Shown: piece after piece, positions 7,743 through 8,664 of the stretch
How the letters are laid out: each line of letters begins with the position of its first letter
Numbering within the stretch: position 1 is the first letter of the stretch
Assembly: GCA_012511645.1 (NCBI GenBank)
Contig: JAAZFP010000336.1
Location: 1 to 8,664 of the forward strand
Length of the DNA: 8,664 nt
Origin: Microbacteriaceae bacterium
Lineage (GTDB): Bacteria; Actinomycetota; Actinomycetes; Actinomycetales; Microbacteriaceae
Direction of reading: 5' to 3'
The notes under the pieces: model-generated
The model's input: the letters and a program-made list of their open reading frames with translations, nothing else
Told to the model about the DNA's origin: nothing
Database searches by the model: none
Program-made: the position numbers and the translations under genes

Positions 7743-7967
7743 TTACTGGAAGATGAAGTGGGTCGCGATACCGATGAGCGCGAGCGCCTCGGTGAATGCG
7801 ATACCGATCCACATCAGAACCTGCAGACGACCAGCCAGCTCGGGCTGGCGTGCAACGCCCTCGATGGTCTTGCCAACAACGATGCCAAGGCCGATTGCCG
7901 GGCCAATAGCTGCGAGGCCGTAGCCAACGGTCGAGATGCTTCCCGAAACTTCTGCGAGAACAGACAC
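7743..7967 (-). CDS. atpE: F1Fo ATP synthase c subunit (rotor ring)
   Basis: This is the membrane rotor subunit that carries ions through Fo, 74 aa. It is a hairpin of two helices. Helix 1 contains the glycine-repeat motif (Gly17, 22, 26, 28, 32), the polar loop is ARQPE (39-43), and helix 2 carries the ion-binding Glu60 in GIAFTEAL. Sodium-type c subunits have Gln at the position of Leu27 and Ser-Thr after the Glu; here it is Leu27 and Ala61-Leu62, so proton coupling is expected. The start is a GTG (7965-7967), giving VSVLAEVSG; GGAAGGA at 7978-7984 lies 10 bases upstream and supports it. There is no other in-frame start close by. It lies 53 bases after atpB. Confidence 0.98.
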   Translation of the reverse strand: MSVLAEVSGSISTVGYGLAAIGPAIGLGIVVGKTIEGVARQPELAGRLQVLMWIGIAFTEALALIGIATHFIFQ

Positions 7968-7977
7968 GTTATGTGTT

Positions 7978-7984
7978 TCCTTCC
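7978..7984 (-). promoter_or_regulatory. Ribosome binding site for the GTG start of atpE
   Basis: GGAAGGA on the minus strand lies 10 bases before the GTG at 7965-7967. A strong site here makes sense because c is needed in the highest number of copies of any subunit, and it confirms the non-ATG start. Confidence 0.6.
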
Positions 7985-8020
7985 GTAGTTGAGTGCGGCG
8001 GTTGCCGAACCCGGTTTGGT

Positions 8021-8664
8021 TTAGTGCTCTTCAGCCAGCGCGAGCTGGATGTAGACGCCGGTGAGAATGGTGAAGATGTAGGCCTGCAGGAACGAGACGA
8101 GGATCTCGAAGAGGGTGAAGGCGAAGCCGACGACGAAGGTGCCAGCACCGAAGAGCTTGAACAGCCCTTCGCCCTCAAGCAGGAAGAAGTTGGTGGCGCT
8201 GAAGAACAGCACGAGGAGCAGGTGGCCCACCATAAGGTTCATCAGCAAACGCAAGCTCAGGGTGATCGGGCGCAAGATGAACGTCGAGAAGATCTCGATC
8301 GGCGTCACCAGGATGTAGAGCGGCCAGGGCACACCTGAGGGGAAGAGTGAGTTCTTAAAGAAGTTCTTCGGGCTCTTCTTGATGCCGGCGTAGATGAAGG
8401 TCACATATGACACGATCGCAAGCACGAGCGGCAGACCGATGACGGCAGACACACCGATGTTAAAGCCGGGGATGATACCCGTGATGTTGAACGCGAGAAT
8501 CGTGAAGAAGATCGCGGTCAGAATCGGCAGGAAGCGACGACCGTCGGTCTTGCCAAGCAGGTCTTCAGCGATGTTCACACGCACGAAGTCGAGCGCCATC
8601 TCGGTGATTGACTGACCGCGGGTTGGGATGACGCGCATGTTGCGGGTACCCAGCCAGAACAGCA
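8021..8664 (-). CDS. atpB: F1Fo ATP synthase a subunit (partial, N-terminus beyond window)
   Basis: This is the Fo stator subunit that forms the two proton half-channels beside the c-ring. The frame stays open to the right edge (LFWLGTRNMRVIPTRGQ...), so the apparent Met at 8638 is internal and about 214 residues are visible. Motifs, numbered from that Met: ITEMALDFVRVNIAEDLLGK (11-30), FLPIL (36-40), AFNITGIIPG (49-58), and RPITLSLRLLMNLMVGH with the essential Arg130 (E. coli Arg210). The C-terminal LQAYIFTILTGVYIQLALAEEH (184-205) is the classic end of the family. His139 and Glu178 occupy the positions of E. coli Glu219 and His245, a swap also found in mitochondrial a subunits. Several membrane helices are evident. 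It is the first operon gene seen; atpI, if present, would be off the right edge. Confidence 0.97.
   Translation of the reverse strand, partial: LFWLGTRNMRVIPTRGQSITEMALDFVRVNIAEDLLGKTDGRRFLPILTAIFFTILAFNITGIIPGFNIGVSAVIGLPLVLAIVSYVTFIYAGIKKSPKNFFKNSLFPSGVPWPLYILVTPIEIFSTFILRPITLSLRLLMNLMVGHLLLVLFFSATNFFLLEGEGLFKLFGAGTFVVGFAFTLFEILVSFLQAYIFTILTGVYIQLALAEEH

Overview
The window is a housekeeping stretch of a high-GC Gram-positive chromosome. It most likely comes from an actinobacterium of the order Micrococcales, probably Microbacteriaceae. I infer this from the gene order atpB-E-F-H-A-G-D-C, a long delta subunit with a duplicated N-terminal region, a short epsilon subunit, a C-terminally extended alpha subunit, and general sequence style. 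I cannot name a genus. I see no phage, transposon, CRISPR, tRNA or rRNA genes. The window does not look like an accessory island or an undescribed system.

Layout, left to right. Bases 2-142 (+) hold the last 46 codons of a probable integral membrane protein. It is followed by a very strong hairpin (156-194), probably a terminator between convergent transcription units. Everything else lies on the minus strand. Read in the direction of transcription from the right edge, the order is: atpB (partial, cut by the window), atpE, atpF, atpH, atpA, atpG, atpD, atpC, then yaaA and a soluble PP2C-family Ser/Thr protein phosphatase. Gaps within the run are short: 1-nt stop/start overlap at atpF-atpH, 3 nt at atpD-atpC, 25 nt at atpC-yaaA, about 47 nt at yaaA-PP2C, and 23-75 nt elsewhere. 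One long operon is therefore plausible, with yaaA and the phosphatase as its tail. No intergenic stretch exceeds 300 bases.

Function. The eight atp genes encode the F1Fo ATP synthase: membrane rotor and stator parts a, c and b; the connecting delta; and the catalytic head alpha3-beta3 with shaft gamma and epsilon. All key catalytic residues visible here are intact: the Walker A motifs of alpha and beta, the beta catalytic Glu, the alpha arginine finger, the c-ring Glu60 and the subunit a Arg. The c subunit has Leu where sodium-driven enzymes have the ligand Gln, which points to proton coupling. YaaA is a peroxide-stress/DNA-binding family protein, and PP2C reverses Ser/Thr phosphorylation.

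Points worth a second look: a perfect 26-base inverted repeat between atpA and atpG; internal duplication in delta; an epsilon reduced to the beta-sandwich domain combined with an about 30-residue tail on alpha; several odd residues, including a helix-breaking Pro, in the b-subunit stalk; and the linkage of yaaA and PP2C to the atp operon. Most of these probably reflect known lineage traits rather than novelty.
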